From Mikania micrantha (Eukaryota > Streptophyta > Magnoliopsida > Asterales > Asteraceae), in assembly GCA_009363875.1 (NCBI GenBank), contig CM018688.1, forward strand, positions 55,405,001-55,469,000: a stretch of DNA of 64,000 nt, in the 5' to 3' direction. How positions within the stretch are numbered: position 1 is the stretch's first letter; the number at the start of each line of letters is the position of its first letter. The notes below the pieces were generated by a model. The model saw only the letters and a program-made list of their open reading frames with translations, had not been told where the DNA came from and searched no databases. Made by a program: the position numbers and the translations under genes. Of this stretch, positions 9,427-21,900 are shown in pieces.

Positions 9427-10539
9427 TCATGTGGACTTGCATTCTCTGGCAAAGTGGCCTAACTGTTGACAGTTAAAGCATTTGAGTTTAGATTTGTCAA
9501 GTCCAAACCCAGTCTTCATATTGTGCTTTTTGAACTGTCTGCCGGTTCTTTGGTAAAACTTCTTTGCCCTGTATGAAATCATAGCCATTTGATAGTTTAT
9601 ATCCATCTCCTCAAGATCATCTGCAGGAATACCATCCAAGTCTTCTTGACACAGATGAAAGTAATTTGTCTCCTCAGCCATAAAAGCTCCTTGCCCAGAG
9701 GTTAGTAGTGGGGTTGGGTTAGATACAAGGTTTGATAAATTTGGAGTTTCAGGAAATGTGACAGTGGGTGTGGAGGTAGAATGGTAGAGGGGTTGATAGC
9801 TTTGGTATGGAGGATTATTGATGGGTGCATAAAGAGCAGCTGAACCAGATGGTGAGTGAGAAACTTTAGATTCTTGGGCATCTAATTCCATCTGATAGGC
9901 ACTGAGAATACCAAACAATTCTCCTAAAGTTAGAGTTTTCAGGTTTTCTGTTCTTCTGATTGTTACAGAATAGATATTCCATGCCTTTGGAAGAGACCTC
10001 AGAAATTTTCTGAGCACATCTTGATTATCAAGAGTTACACCTGCAGTAGTTAATTCATCCACAAGTTGGACATACCTTAGGTACTGAGAAGACATATTCT
10101 CATTGTTTTGTTGACAAAAGTTTTCAAACTTCTGTTTCAGCATATCCTTCTTGTTTTCTTTGACATCTTCTGACCCTTCATACATCTGCTTCAAGGAATT
10201 CCACAGTTCTTGAGCAGACTTGCATTTCTTGAATGCATGTATAATGGAGTTCGGTATTGACATCTGAATTAGCCAAAGAGCTTTAGAATCAACTTCCATC
10301 TTCTTGTAATCTTCGTCTGAGTACATAGATGGATCTTTTGGTACTGCAGCAACTCCAGCACCGGCAGCAGCAACTGTAGGAATGTAGGGACCTTCAAGAA
10401 CAGACTTCCAAAGTTTGAAGTCTTGGTTCCTGATGAACCCTTCCATTCTGACTTTCCAGGTATCGAAGTCTTCAGGTGTGAACATTGGTGGCTTGTTGAG
10501 AGTGCCATTTTCTGTATCATGTTTGTTTAGAGCAGCCAT
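9427..10539 (-). CDS. gag: Copia Gag
   Basis: A 370-residue protein starting at the first ATG after the primer site. It has the plant Copia Gag (UBN2/DUF4219-type) fold: PPMFTPEDFDTWKVRME near the start, ELWNSLKQMYEG and FLRSLPKAW in the middle, and a CCHC zinc knuckle (CFNCQQLGHFAREC) at the extreme end. It forms the particle shell and binds genomic RNA. It stops at TGA 9427-9429, after which the same frame is open for 43 more codons into the next ORF. Confidence 0.92.
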   Translation of the reverse strand: MAALNKHDTENGTLNKPPMFTPEDFDTWKVRMEGFIRNQDFKLWKSVLEGPYIPTVAAAGAGVAAVPKDPSMYSDEDYKKMEVDSKALWLIQMSIPNSIIHAFKKCKSAQELWNSLKQMYEGSEDVKENKKDMLKQKFENFCQQNNENMSSQYLRYVQLVDELTTAGVTLDNQDVLRKFLRSLPKAWNIYSVTIRRTENLKTLTLGELFGILSAYQMELDAQESKVSHSPSGSAALYAPINNPPYQSYQPLYHSTSTPTVTFPETPNLSNLVSNPTPLLTSGQGAFMAEETNYFHLCQEDLDGIPADDLEEMDINYQMAMISYRAKKFYQRTGRQFKKHNMKTGFGLDKSKLKCFNCQQLGHFARECKST

Positions 10540-10642
10540 CTTGGACAGACACAGAAAATATGAGTGTTAATACTATGAGGGTTTATAAGAAATAGAACTG
10601 GTAACTTGATGATGATTAGTCAGTCAAGTTCAAGAGCCAAAT

Positions 10643-10654
10643 GCTCTGATACCA
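10643..10654 (-). promoter_or_regulatory. Primer binding site of the Copia element (initiator Met tRNA type)
   Basis: TGGTATCAGAGC on the minus strand, two bases inside the 5' LTR end at 10657. This is the standard complement of the 3' end of initiator methionine tRNA used by plant Copia elements. Confidence 0.93.
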
Positions 10655-10656
10655 CT

Positions 10657-11450
10657 TGTAGGATCGGGTTGTTATCTCTAAACAACACTTCACAAGTATT
10701 TCTTACTTAATTCTAACAGATGCGGAATGTTCTGTTAGAATGATCTCACAATTTCACTCAAAGTGACACAATAATAATCTTTGAACAATATTAAGAACAC
10801 AAGAATAATTCAAGCTCAAGGATATATTTCTCTCAAAGTGGAAGTATACAAGCAAGCACACTTCAAACAACAATACATTGGGAGGTTATATAGCCGAGGC
10901 TACAACCGTATACACTTAGGAATACAAGTTGGGTATACTAGACAAGTACATAAAGTAAAGCTTATTCTAGTATGTTGAGTGTCTTAACAGGCTAAGACAC
11001 TCAGTCATGATCATTACATTAATAGACATTGACTTTACAAAGGACTATTAAATACAAAAGACATTTAATGTTGTTGATCTTCAAGGCTTCAGATGATCTT
11101 TTGCATTTAATGCAGCATGGGAGAGGTAAGGCGCTTTATCTGACTCATTACATGTTGTCTTTGACTTTACTCAGACCAGCATGTCTTGTGTCAGTACCTT
11201 TTGTACTATGAGAGTAAGCTGCTACAGTCTTTGTCAGAGGATAAACCTCGGAAGTCTTTGTCTTTAGTGCATAAGAAGATTCCTCGGAAGCAGTTGTCTT
11301 GTACAACCTTCGGCAGGAACCAGTTATCCTTCGGAAGCAATGTTGCTTCCGAAGAATCACTTCTTCCTTCCGAAGGTGTTTATTCAAAGAGACTCCTATA
11401 CTTAGACAAACAAGAAGTTTGGTGAGCATCAGCCTTTATTAGTCTTTACA
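10657..11450 (-). repeat. 5' LTR of the Copia element
   Basis: 794 bp bounded by TGTA and TACA. On the minus strand U3 occupies roughly 11450-10893; a TATATAA box lies at 10886-10892. U3 holds several TTCGGAAG/CTTCCGAA motifs and the perfect 26-bp palindrome at 11329-11354. Confidence 0.95.
10886..10892 (-). promoter_or_regulatory. LTR TATA box of the Copia element
   Basis: TATATAA on the minus strand within the 5' LTR; transcription would start near 10860 and run toward gag. Confidence 0.6.
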
Positions 11451-11514
11451 GCATAACAGATAGCAACATATATGACACAATGAAACTATGTTTAGACACG
11501 ATGACACAAAACAC

Positions 11515-11800
11515 AGATGCCATTTTTTTATTTTTTATATAACAATACTATACTCGTTTTAAAGATAAAAAAATGTTTGTTTTTTTGGTGTAGTTTTTTT
11601 TAAAAAAAATAATATCGTGTATAAAAGTTATAACCGTTTAAAAAAATAGGGGGAATATGATAAAAAAAAATAAGCAAAAGTGTCTATGAATAAAAAACCA
11701 TTGCACTAACTTTTTAATACAAATTTGATCTCAACCATAAATTATATATCTAATGGGTCACAATCCTTCTTACATTTTTTACCAAATTAAATATTTTTAC
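11515..11800. repeat. Single arm of the AACACCATAAA foldback family
   Basis: Resembles the right arm of the foldback element ending at 15177: both carry TATACTCGTT, AAAGATAAA, a run of A around AATAAT, GTTTAAAAAA and an ATCTCAACCA stretch. It is a diverged partial copy beside the Copia insertion. Confidence 0.55.
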
Positions 11801-11813
11801 TATAAACTCATCC

Positions 11814-11835
<22 letters not shown>

Positions 11836-11844
<9 letters not shown>

Positions 11845-12245
11845 TAATAAATCAAAATAAAATGTGTCACATGTTACTCTTCTAAACTATCCTTACAAAA
11901 ATTATCACGCATCTCTCTTTTATTAAATGCACTCATATTAAATAATAATAATATTAAATATTAAATATACTTTTATATATTTTTAAATTAAAAAAAGGTT
12001 TTTAAAGCATTAAAAAATATATTAATTTTAAAAAAGTACATTTTTTTAGAATCCAAATTATTATGAAATTTAAAATATTCAATAATTGTTTTTCAAAACA
12101 AAATATTCAAATAAACAAATTTTAATAAACTTAGTGTTTAAATAAATAATATTATTATTTTATTGCTTATGTATTAAACTATATAAACTATTAATCATAT
12201 TATTATTGAATATTTATTATTTTTTTATTTAACTTGTGTAATACA
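11836..12245. repeat. AT-rich dispersed repeat, copy 1
   Basis: About 400 bp closely similar, in the same orientation, to 42238-42620 (shared AATCAAAATAAAAT, TTAATTTTAAAA, CTATATAAACTATTAATC). Copy 2 begins TCTATACTATTAAAT and ends near AACCCGTGTATAG, which looks like a short non-autonomous Helitron; this class call is tentative. Here an (AC)n microsatellite at 11823-11844 has expanded just at the expected left end. Confidence 0.6.
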
Positions 12246-12452
12246 TGGGGTATTGACCTTGTGTGTGTGTGTGTGTATCTATAACTCTTTATGAAAATGT
12301 TTTACTATGATTAACAAGTATGTAAATATAATTATATTCTGATATAGGGATGTGATCTAATTATAACCCACACTTATGGCAATAACTCATTAACTCTAAT
12401 TACCCAATCCAAAATTAAACATATGGATTTCTATTATTAAATCTGATGAGGA

Positions 12453-13430
12453 CACATTAGTAATTTGTTATATTAAATACCTTACCCTCTCTTTTTTTAT
12501 ATATCCATAACTTTTTTATACTATAATATTTTTTTATAAAAATTACACCATTTACTCGTCTTATTTTTCTCTTTAATTCCGTTAGAGTCTTGACTAGGTT
12601 TTTTTATTTTTTTTTCGGATGTTCGTATTTACACCAATGTAACAAGTATAAAAATAACAAGTTATTTGTAACGAGTTGTAACGAATTTGGGTTTACATTG
12701 TTGTAGAATAAATAGGGGTTACGTTTAAGAGTGTAAATGAGCCAAGCCTATCCCGAGGTCATTAATTACGTTATATTTTTTACTACGTTTTTTTTTATTT
12801 TTTCCGGATGCTCCAAAATTCGTTATATCTACAAGATTGTATGTACATCTTAATACTTTAAAAAAATATATCTACAAGATTGTAAATACATTTTAATACT
12901 TTAAAAAAATACTATAACATTTTGTTGATAAAATCCAAAATTAGTTATATCTACAAGATTGTAAATACATTTTAATACTTTAAAAATTATATCTGCAAGA
13001 TTGTAAACACATTTTAATACTTTAAAAACCAAAATTCATTACAAAATCAAGAATATAATGTAATTAATGAGCATCCGGAAAAAATAAAAAAACCTAGTCA
13101 AGAATATAACATAATTAACGAGCTCGGGATTGGCTTGGCTCGTTTACACTCTTAAACGTAACTCCTATTTATTCTACAACAATGTAAACCCAAATTCGTT
13201 ACACCTCGTTACAAATAATTTGTTATTTTTATACATGTTACATTGGTGTAAATACGAACATCCGATAAAAAATAAAAAAAAAACTAGTCAATTCTATAAC
13301 AGAATTAAAGAGAAAAATAAGACGAGTAAAATGGTGCAATTTTTATAAAAAATATTATAGCATAAAAAAGTTATGGATGTATAAAAAAAGAGAGGGTAAA
13401 GTATTTAATATAGCAAATTACATTAATACC
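12453..13430. mobile_element. Foldback/MITE with 360-bp inverted arms
   Basis: The left arm (12453-12812) pairs along its length with the right arm (13071-13430). Clear anchors are TACCCTCTCTTTTTTTAT against its complement at the right end, GACGAGTAAA against TTTACTCGTC, and CCGGATGCTC against GAGCATCCGG at the inner ends. No ORF of note. The core (12823-13027) holds four copies of a roughly 42-bp unit (ATATCTACAAGATTGTAAAT...), two by two. Confidence 0.8.
12823..13027 (+). repeat. Four tandem-like 42-bp units inside the foldback element
   Basis: Units start near 12823, 12867, 12944 and 12987 and share TATCTACAAGATTGTAAA followed by ACATTTTAATACTTTAAAAA. Copies 2 and 3 are separated by about 35 bp of other sequence. 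Confidence 0.8.
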
Positions 13431-13579
13431 CTTATTCCCTTTTATTTCAAACCAAATATATTATTTTATTATAATTAAATATCAACATTAGATCAGAATC
13501 TTAAAATTTGATCACTAAATATGGTGGGGTTATTGGGTTATTTTTTGATCCTAAGGTTAGCATTAGAACACCTCCCTTA

Positions 13580-13581
<2 letters not shown>

Positions 13582-13613
<32 letters not shown>

Positions 13614-15176
13614 GAGGGATATTTTAAGAAGGCTAAAAACCATGAGAAGTGTAAGAAGCAACAAGGAAGTAACATGTGTACATTAGGTTAAAGGGTATAG
13701 ATGTCAAAATAAAAAAGGAGGTTGCACATGCAAGTCACATGCAACTTTATCCATTTTTTTTAAACGTTCGTAACTATTTTACACGTTAACATTTTTTAAA
13801 AAAATTACACCATAAAATTAAGCGTTTTTTTACCTTTTTTACGAGTATAATATTGCTATATTAAAAAAATTAACAAAACTAGATGTTCATGAAACTTGCG
13901 TTTTTATGGTGTTTTTGAACACTACTAGCAGAACATAAAACACCACAGGGCATTTTATGGTGTTTTTGAATGCAAAAAAACACCATAAACACTTAAGTTT
14001 AAACCTGGTGTTTTTTAAGTTTCGTTTTATGGTATTATCGAATAAAATATATTGAAAAACACCATAAAACACATTTATGCTTGATTTTATGTTGTTTTTG
14101 CTTTATGGTATTTTTGCAGGATGAAACTAAATGTTTTATGATGTTTTTGAACACTAAACAAAATAATAACGCTTAATTTTGCACTTGGTGTTTTTAAACT
14201 ACATAATTTTACATAGGGGCATTTTATGGTGTTTTCTATGTGTATTTGCTGAATAAAAACACAGCATGTATTTTAAAGATAAAACACCATAAAAATTGTT
14301 ATTCGAAGAAAACTGTGAACTTAAGAAAAAACATATAGAATAACACCATAAAGCATCATTTTTCTTTTTGTTTAATCATTAAAAAACACCATAAAACAAG
14401 TAATTTTATGAACATCAAAAAAACCATAAAATGTTTAGTTTTCATGCACCTACGATAAAACACCAAAATTCGCAAAACACCACGTTGATTTACAAAATAA
14501 AACGAATGTATGTATTCAACAACATGTACATTTGCTGAATGAAAACACCATGTGTATTTTTAAGATAAAAACACCATAAAATATTGTTATCTGAGAAAAA
14601 TTTAGATGTGGCGTAAAATAAACACCATAAAACATTTGTTAACATTTTTGTTTATTTAGTGAAAAACATCAAAGTGTTTTATGAGCATTCAAAAAAACAC
14701 CATAAACGCTAAGTTTCATTGATCTACGAAAAAACACCATAAAAAACCAGTTTCTTAAAACATATCAAAAACGCCATAAAATGTCCTGTGGTGTTTTATG
14801 TTCAGCTAGTAGTGTTTCAAAAACGCCATAAAAATGCAAGTTTTATGAACTTCTAGTTTTGTTAATTTTTTTAACAATTAATATTATACTCGTTATAAAG
14901 ATAAAGAAATGCTCGATTTTATGGTGTAACTTTTTTTAAAAAATAATAACGTATAAAAAAGTTATGAACGTTTAAAAAAGATGGAGGAAAATGCATGTGA
15001 CTTGCATGTGCAGATATTTTGCTAGATCATCCCATTCTATCCCTACTGATGGTTTTAACTTATAATTAATTACGAAAATACCACCAGATTAATCTCAACC
15101 ACAAAACAAATTGATCTAATGGTTGAGATCCCTTCTCACACTTCTCATGGTTTCTAAACTTTCTAGCCAAACCTTA

Positions 15177-15232
<56 letters not shown>
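13582..15232. mobile_element. 1.57-kb foldback element flanked by (TA)n tracts
   Basis: The body 13611-15177 sits between (TA)n tracts at 13582-13610 and 15178-15232. Inverted arms can be followed from the ends (AAACCATGAGAAGTGT against its complement) through CATGCAAGTCACATGCA/TGCATGTGACTTGCATG and AACACTACTAGC/GCTAGTAGTGTT to the core, at least 350 bp per arm. The core is a dense set of AACACCATAAAA/TTTTATGGTGTTT words in both orientations. No coding capacity seen. Family not recognised; TA flanks are compatible with TA target duplication but the ends do not match Stowaway. Confidence 0.75.
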
Positions 15233-15235
<3 letters not shown>

Positions 15236-15950
15236 TACTTATATATTTTCGTGGATTTAAGCTAAAAATTCTCCATGAACTTTCATTTATCAAAATTTGA
15301 GACTATTGCAAGTTAAAATTAATTACAAAAAAAACCCAAAGTTTACAAATTGTAGGTCTCATCATTTGCTACGAGATAGGAATTATCCAACGTTTTGAAA
15401 ATAGGGATGAAAATTTAAAAGAAACATAATACATGTAAATTTTTTGAAATAAGCAGAGACGAAATCAATATTTAAAACAAAAAATAACATTTCAGTAAAA
15501 AAATTAACACTAAAAAAAAAAGTGAGAGCAGAGGCGGTTCCCTCCAGCCCCTATGATCCTACGCCCATGTCTACTAGTTTAGACATTACTATGAAAATAA
15601 CTCCATCTTAAATGTCTTTAGCAGCATAATCAAAAACAACATACACTAAAAGATTTTGAACTGTTGACCTGAGTCTTTTGCACACCGGTTTCAGAACTTG
15701 CCCCTTAGTGACACTTAAGATATCTTTATGGTACTTTTTGTGTCCTGGTAAATTGCTTATTACATTATTACATAAAGAACCTAACAGAAGTGATCTCTGC
15801 ATAATTTCCTTAACACTTAATTAAAACATTGATGAATCATAATTTGTAGAATTACAAAAGATGAATAATTATATCAAGAAAATTAAATGAAAATCTCAAA
15901 TATAGAACCAGCCACCCTTTCGTGGCGGTTCTTAGCTCATGTACCTACGA
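15233..15950. other. Spacer and likely 3' UTR of the SKS gene
   Basis: No convincing coding sequence. The part nearest 15951 lies just after the SKS stop codon and is AT-rich as expected for a 3' UTR. 15530-15590 holds a short GC-richer transposon-like scrap. Confidence 0.4.
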
Positions 15951-18900
15951 TTACAGGGGTCTAGTCTTGCGACCACTTGCTCGGCCACAAGTAATAGCAT
16001 TCTTTGGAATCGGGTACTCATCCCTCCATGAGTTCACCGGTGAATAAACCCTGAGGTAAAATTGTTGACCCAAGTATTGTCGATCCCAGTTCTGAGATCT
16101 TATGTTCCACATTCCAACATTGTCTAATGGTACATACAATGCGGTCCATGACTTTGGATATACCTGAATGATTATAACATGCATTGGATTAGAGGAAATG
16201 AACAAGATTTGTTATAAAATAAACATTATTTTTTATAAATGTCAAAAACATCTCATAAGAAAACTTACAAGCCCCACCATACACCCATAATCAATGAAAC
16301 AAGTTAAAACACAATACATATGCGAGATAGCTCGTCTTAGGTGGTTAACGGTAGAAACCAACGTAAGCTGTATTCAAACTTAAGAACTCAACTATAGAGA
16401 ATAGCTTATACATCTATGAATTTTTTCAAGGCACGAAACATAACATGGACCTAATATAAAATTTATATGTTTAGGTTTGGCATAAATAGTTTTGGGTTTA
16501 GTTTAAGAACCCGTTTAGCTAAATGGTTGTGTATGTGTCAACAACTACATATTTATTTTTATGTTAAGAGTGTTTTGTGGAAAAAATTAGCTTGATTTGG
16601 TATTTAAGCTAATATTTTAAATTTACAAGATAAATTAACGTAAAACTTTATAATTAAAGTGCAATATTTTTAGATAAATTTGTTTTTGACATAAAATTTA
16701 TAATATTTTAAATTATTGACATGCAAATAAAAAAGTTCGAATCAAGCACGAGGCATTTTGATTCATAAGTTTTACAATTTTTAGGCCCATCTCAAATCGT
16801 TAACAGCATTTGAGAATTGAGGCGCTTCACCACCCCCACCACACCTTGAAGTTTAAAGGGAATAATATCACAGGTGTTCATCCAATAGAAATAGAATTTT
16901 GAATAATATGAAGTAGAGGTGTTCACGGTCCGGTTTTTATGGTTTTTAAGTGGAACCGTAACCGAACCGTTAACAACGACGTTTGAACAATGAAAACCAA
17001 AACCGAACCGTTCAAATAAAAACCGAACCAAACCGAACCGTTATCAACGATTTCTGGTTTGGTTTGCGGTTTGGGATTTTGATCCCGTTATAAACAAAAT
17101 CGAATCAAACGAAACTTTCATAGTTCAACACGGATTATTAACACGAAGTCCATATGTGTTTTTTCTAGATCACGAATAAATTTAGAACTCAATATGTGCA
17201 TACACACATATATAATATCGATATATCTATGCGTATAACATGTATGTGTGTGTGTGTGTATTTATATATACGCATGCACACATGTATACGGTCCAATCAG
17301 GTTTTTAACGACCGTTTTTTATGAAAACCGTAAACCAAACAGTTTATTATGGTTTTAAACTTTTGAAACCGACCGACCAAATGTTTGGAAAAAGACCAAC
17401 TGTGAAACCGAACCAATGAACGGTTTGGGCTGTTTCACGGTTTGGACCCGAATTGCGAACACCCCTAATATGAACCAATAAAAGTATCAACATGTGTCAC
17501 ATTAAATTCATAAAAATAGAATTCAGTACAAAAAATCAAAAATTTAATACTAAAAAATACAATATATAAAAACAAAAATCCAATGCAAAAAAAAAAACAA
17601 AAATCCAATAAAAAAATGCAATACAAAAAAATAAAAGTCTACAACAAAAATAAGATATTATGACTAAATTATCATCAAAACATTTTTTTTAACATGTCAC
17701 TTGTCAAACTTTTATTGATTTCTAATTTTCTTAGGCACGATTCTCTTCATATTTGACTCTTCCTTTAAACACTAAATCAACAAGTAAGCCTTGCAAAATG
17801 GATGGATTGGGCCACATGTCAGAAGGGTTCGGGTAAGGTAGGTGCGGCCGTGCGGGTTAGAACGAGCTTTAAGGAAAACTAGTTTGGGTCTAAATAGTTT
17901 GTTTTTAAAAAACATGAATTTGGTTTAAGTCAAAATGTGTTATAACTAAACAAATAGTCCATTAGGATAATTTTTAGTGATTTTCTCATCAAATGTGTTA
18001 CTAATCATTCTTAAAAATTTAAATCCATTGCATTCACCTAGTTTTTAGGTTAATCATATTGATCTGTATTGTGTTAAAATGTTACTAACATCAACCCATT
18101 TTATATTATAATGTTACTCATTTCACCCTCATTCTTCATGTCATTAATTGAGAAGGAAAAATTACTCAATCAAGGGGAAAATGGTATAGAAATGTAATAA
18201 AGTTTGTCAAGTATATTAACTAAATCACTGAAACTTTATTTATCTTTTTATTGTAACTAAAATGTAATATACTGTTTTTAGTATAATGTAATCAGTAGGT
18301 AATCATGTTACCATTTTTTATCCCTATTTTTTTATTAATGTTTTATAGTCTTATTTTATAGTATTAAACAATAAAATTAAAATTACAATTCATTGAATAA
18401 AGGATTATATCATATGAAAACTCGATCTTATAGAGAAAACCCTTAAACCTTATATGGGTTGCCTATTTGGAATCTTGAAAATGAATATGTGGTTTACATT
18501 AAACAATATTTTTTATTTAAATCTCAATTTTTTATTCAATTTATGTGAACCATATATTTATTTTCACTATTCCAAATGGACGGCTCAGATAGGGTTTAAA
18601 GATTTTTCTCTAAGATCGGGTTTTCACAGGGTACAATCCCTATTGAATAAAAATATATTTTTATTTTTATTATTACAAACTAAAAACATAATTTTAAATT
18701 TAAAAAATAAAAAAAAATTAACTTAAAACTCATTACTTTATCAATTTTAAAATAAAAATGATGGTTTTTAGTTTTTTTTAATTGAAAATTACATATCACT
18801 TTTAATTAAGAAATTCCAAGTTATTATTTATATTTTCACATCCTTTTAAAGATAAAAAAATATATATATTTAATGCAACTTGAAACATTATAATTAGTAA

Positions 18901-21900
18901 CCTTAACCTAGTAACCTTCTAATCAACTTTAGTAACTTTAAAGTTTAAATAACAAAAACCTTTTAGTGACTTAATTGAAACAATTTATAAACATGTTTAT
19001 ATATCAATAAAATTACCCTTATTTAAATATAATATTGAGTTTAAAAAAAAACAAGTGTGCTAGGTTTATTAAAATAATAGAAATGGCCACAATTCATATG
19101 TGCCTTTCCTTGCTTAATTGATGTGTAAATTGCATCAAAGGCTGTTATTTTTTCCTCTATTTTAGTTTTATTTTTATTTTTATAATGGCCTTTGGCGGAA
19201 AGTTGTTAATGAGTATTCTTACATGAAGTTATCAATGGTAGTTTCGACTCTTGTTGATTGCTTTTATAAATCATCCATTTCCGTTCATGTTGCTAGATCA
19301 TTATAAGCTCTGCCAGTGAACTAAGGATTTAAACTCGCAAAGTTGACTAAAGTTTATATAACTAAAGTTGAAATTGCAAAATATACAACTTAGATTGCTT
19401 TAATGAAACTGATTAAACATGTTATAATTAAAAAAATAATTAACAACTTTTGATGAATTTAATTTGTCTCCATTTTATAAAGAATGAAATTTTCACCCAA
19501 ATCAAAAAAAATTGGTTGGTATGTGTAAACAGTTTTTGTATAATGCGTTGAAATGAGTAACAATAAAACATAAAATGAGTTGAGATAAGTGCATATTTGA
19601 AGACAATGGATTCAAATGTTTAATAATGATTAGTAACATATTTGATAAGAAATATGCTAAAAATTATCTTAATGTATTATTTGTTTAGTTATAACACATT
19701 GTGACGTAAACAAATTAATGTTTTTTAAAAACAATTCCTTTGAACCTGAAGTGTTTTCTTTAACTTGTTCTGACTTGCACTCATCCTAATCCGAACTTAT
19801 TCTGGCTTGTTACCCAACCCGTATATTTTGTCAGGCATACCATATTATATAAAATAAAACCAAAACAGAATTAAACCGTTAGTTCGGGTCCGATTTAGTT
19901 TTCTTTAAACATTGAACAGTTTGGTTTTGTTCAGTTTTAATTTGATCTAAAAACCCGTAAAAATAACACATGATCACGTATATTACCTGAACAGTAGATC
20001 GTGAAATCCCATCTCTCAAATTGTAACTTGCTCTGCTCGCAGCGGACCACAACCCTCCATCCATCCTGATTATTTACCCACGGTTTAGCATTTTTTTTTG
20101 TTAGAATATGTGGGTTTTTGAATGCTAAATGATTTTTAGGTGGGTTTTTTAATTACTTGTGTTTTTAGGTAAGTTCCGAATAGCGGCTTCCACTTATTCT
20201 ATACCAAAGTCACTAGGAGGCAGCGACTGTAGTTTAAGAAAAGTGAAAGTCGCTGGTCCCCTTGCAACTTTGGTCCAGAGAAATTGGAAGTCGCTCCCTC
20301 TATTAAAACTTACCTAGAAACATCAAAAATGAAAAAAAAACGAAAAAAAAAAAAAACCACCTTAAAACATTTAACATCCCAAAAATCAGCTCTTCTAACA
20401 AAATAAAAGTAAAAATCATCACCAATTATATATGTACATATAGATACGAATAATCTGAGCTTACCCAACAACAAAGAAGAAGTGGCCATCAATATGCCAT
20501 GACTGCACGGTATCTTCTGAATTCTCGAACACAATCTCAGCAAACCCTCTGAAATCGGCACCCATGACTGAAGTCTGGAGGTAACCACCACCACCGGTGG
20601 GGCTATCGGAAATTGTTCCGATGGAAAACACACCGGAGATTTTGAAGTAATCAGCAATCTTCAGAGGAGTGTCTGCCGGTATAAATGACACGCTGTTAAC
20701 AGCGTACCGCTGCTTGCCATTAATAACAGGAGCCGAGTTCGCAAGTCTGATGGTTCGAGTGAAGTTAACCATCCCGTAGTGGTATGATCCTTGTGGGTTC
20801 GGCCTCGGACCACTTGCGGTCAAGTTCTGCCTGTTAAGACCATTTTATACACCCGTTTACGACCAACTAAACGCATGATCAAAACGAAGCATAAGCTGAG
20901 TAAAAACATCACATGATTTATACCTAATAGACCGGGCTTGATTTAGAGACCAGTCGATTTGGATGGTCGGACCACCAGGCGGAGGAGCTGGAAAAGTTCC
21001 CGGCGAGTTGCTGTAACGAAGAATGGACGTTGCAGTGAGGATTTGAGAGGTGAATCTGGAGGAGACGACCATGTAGTAATTTGCTGGGGGTTGATCCGCT
21101 GTAACCAGAACAGAATACGATTGACCCAGATGGATATCGAGAGACGAGTAAGTGTTCTGAAGAGTATGAGTCCCTTCCACCTCCACAAGCAGCATTTTAT
21201 GGCCCTGGATTCTGAAATTGATTGATTTTGTTAGCCCAACATTCGAGATCCTCAACCTGTAAACCTTCCCTGAATCGAAATTACAAAATCAATCAGATTT
21301 GCATTCAAAGTGTTAGATTCATGCGTCACTCATATTCAGTGTTAATTACCTTGATCAACATTGAATGTAAATCCGTTAGATCCACGACCATTGATGAGAA
21401 GGCCATCAGGAAATGGAAGATCATTGCCGCCGTCTAGAATTGCCCTCAAATCCTGAATGAATGATCAGAAAACATCTCAACCAATAATGAAACTGGAATC
21501 ATTTGTTGACATATATGATACTTACGCTGTGGTTTTGCTTGAACCAGTCACCGGCAAGAATGGTGAAGTCTCCGGCAGTTGGAGGAAAGGGGACGGGGAT
21601 CAATGGGCGGCTAGAGATGCTAATGCCGCCGTAACCTCCGGCGGCCCGGTGAAATGCAAGGGATGGGAAGTAGAAGAAGCTGCCGATTTGATCCTTGAAT
21701 TGAAGAATGTAAGTGAAATTCTGACCGGGTGGGATCGGACAATTGGTGCCATAAACTCCATCCTGCCATGAATTCCTCCTTTGTTGTATCCCGTTCCTGA
21801 ATCATTTCAAAAACACAAATATAAACGTTCAACGACAGAACCGGTGGAGTATCAACTGGGTGTCTTCACTCTTGAACCGTCGTTATAGTTATCTATACTT

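Larger units (their letters stand above)
1..11450 (-). mobile_element. Copia LTR retrotransposon, Sirevirus-like, 3' LTR cut by window edge
   Basis: This is a nearly complete Ty1/Copia element read right to left: 5' LTR (10657-11450), methionine-tRNA-type primer site, gag, a second zinc-knuckle ORF, pol in the Copia order (protease, integrase, reverse transcriptase, RNase H), a 3.6-kb region with two extra ORFs, polypurine tract, and the 3' LTR (1-201 in the window). The size over 11 kb, the coiled-coil and zinc-knuckle gag region and the large ORF between pol and the 3' LTR fit the Sirevirus (SIRE/Maximus) group. The 201 bp of 3' LTR in view look identical to the matching part of the 5' LTR (11250-11450), so insertion is recent. 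The target duplication starts at 11451 (GCATA if 5 bp); the partner lies outside the window. Confidence 0.93.

Noticed and set aside
13582..15232. Stowaway (Tc1/Mariner) MITE
   Set aside because: TA flanks fit, but the ends do not carry the CTCCCTCC-type terminal repeat and the element is too long.
15608..15802. Minus-strand ORF downstream of SKS
   Set aside because: No family features, no splice context and it sits in the likely 3' UTR or spacer.
21457..21771. Plus-strand ORF of 104 codons
   Set aside because: It is antisense to SKS exons 3 and 4 and explained by their coding bias.
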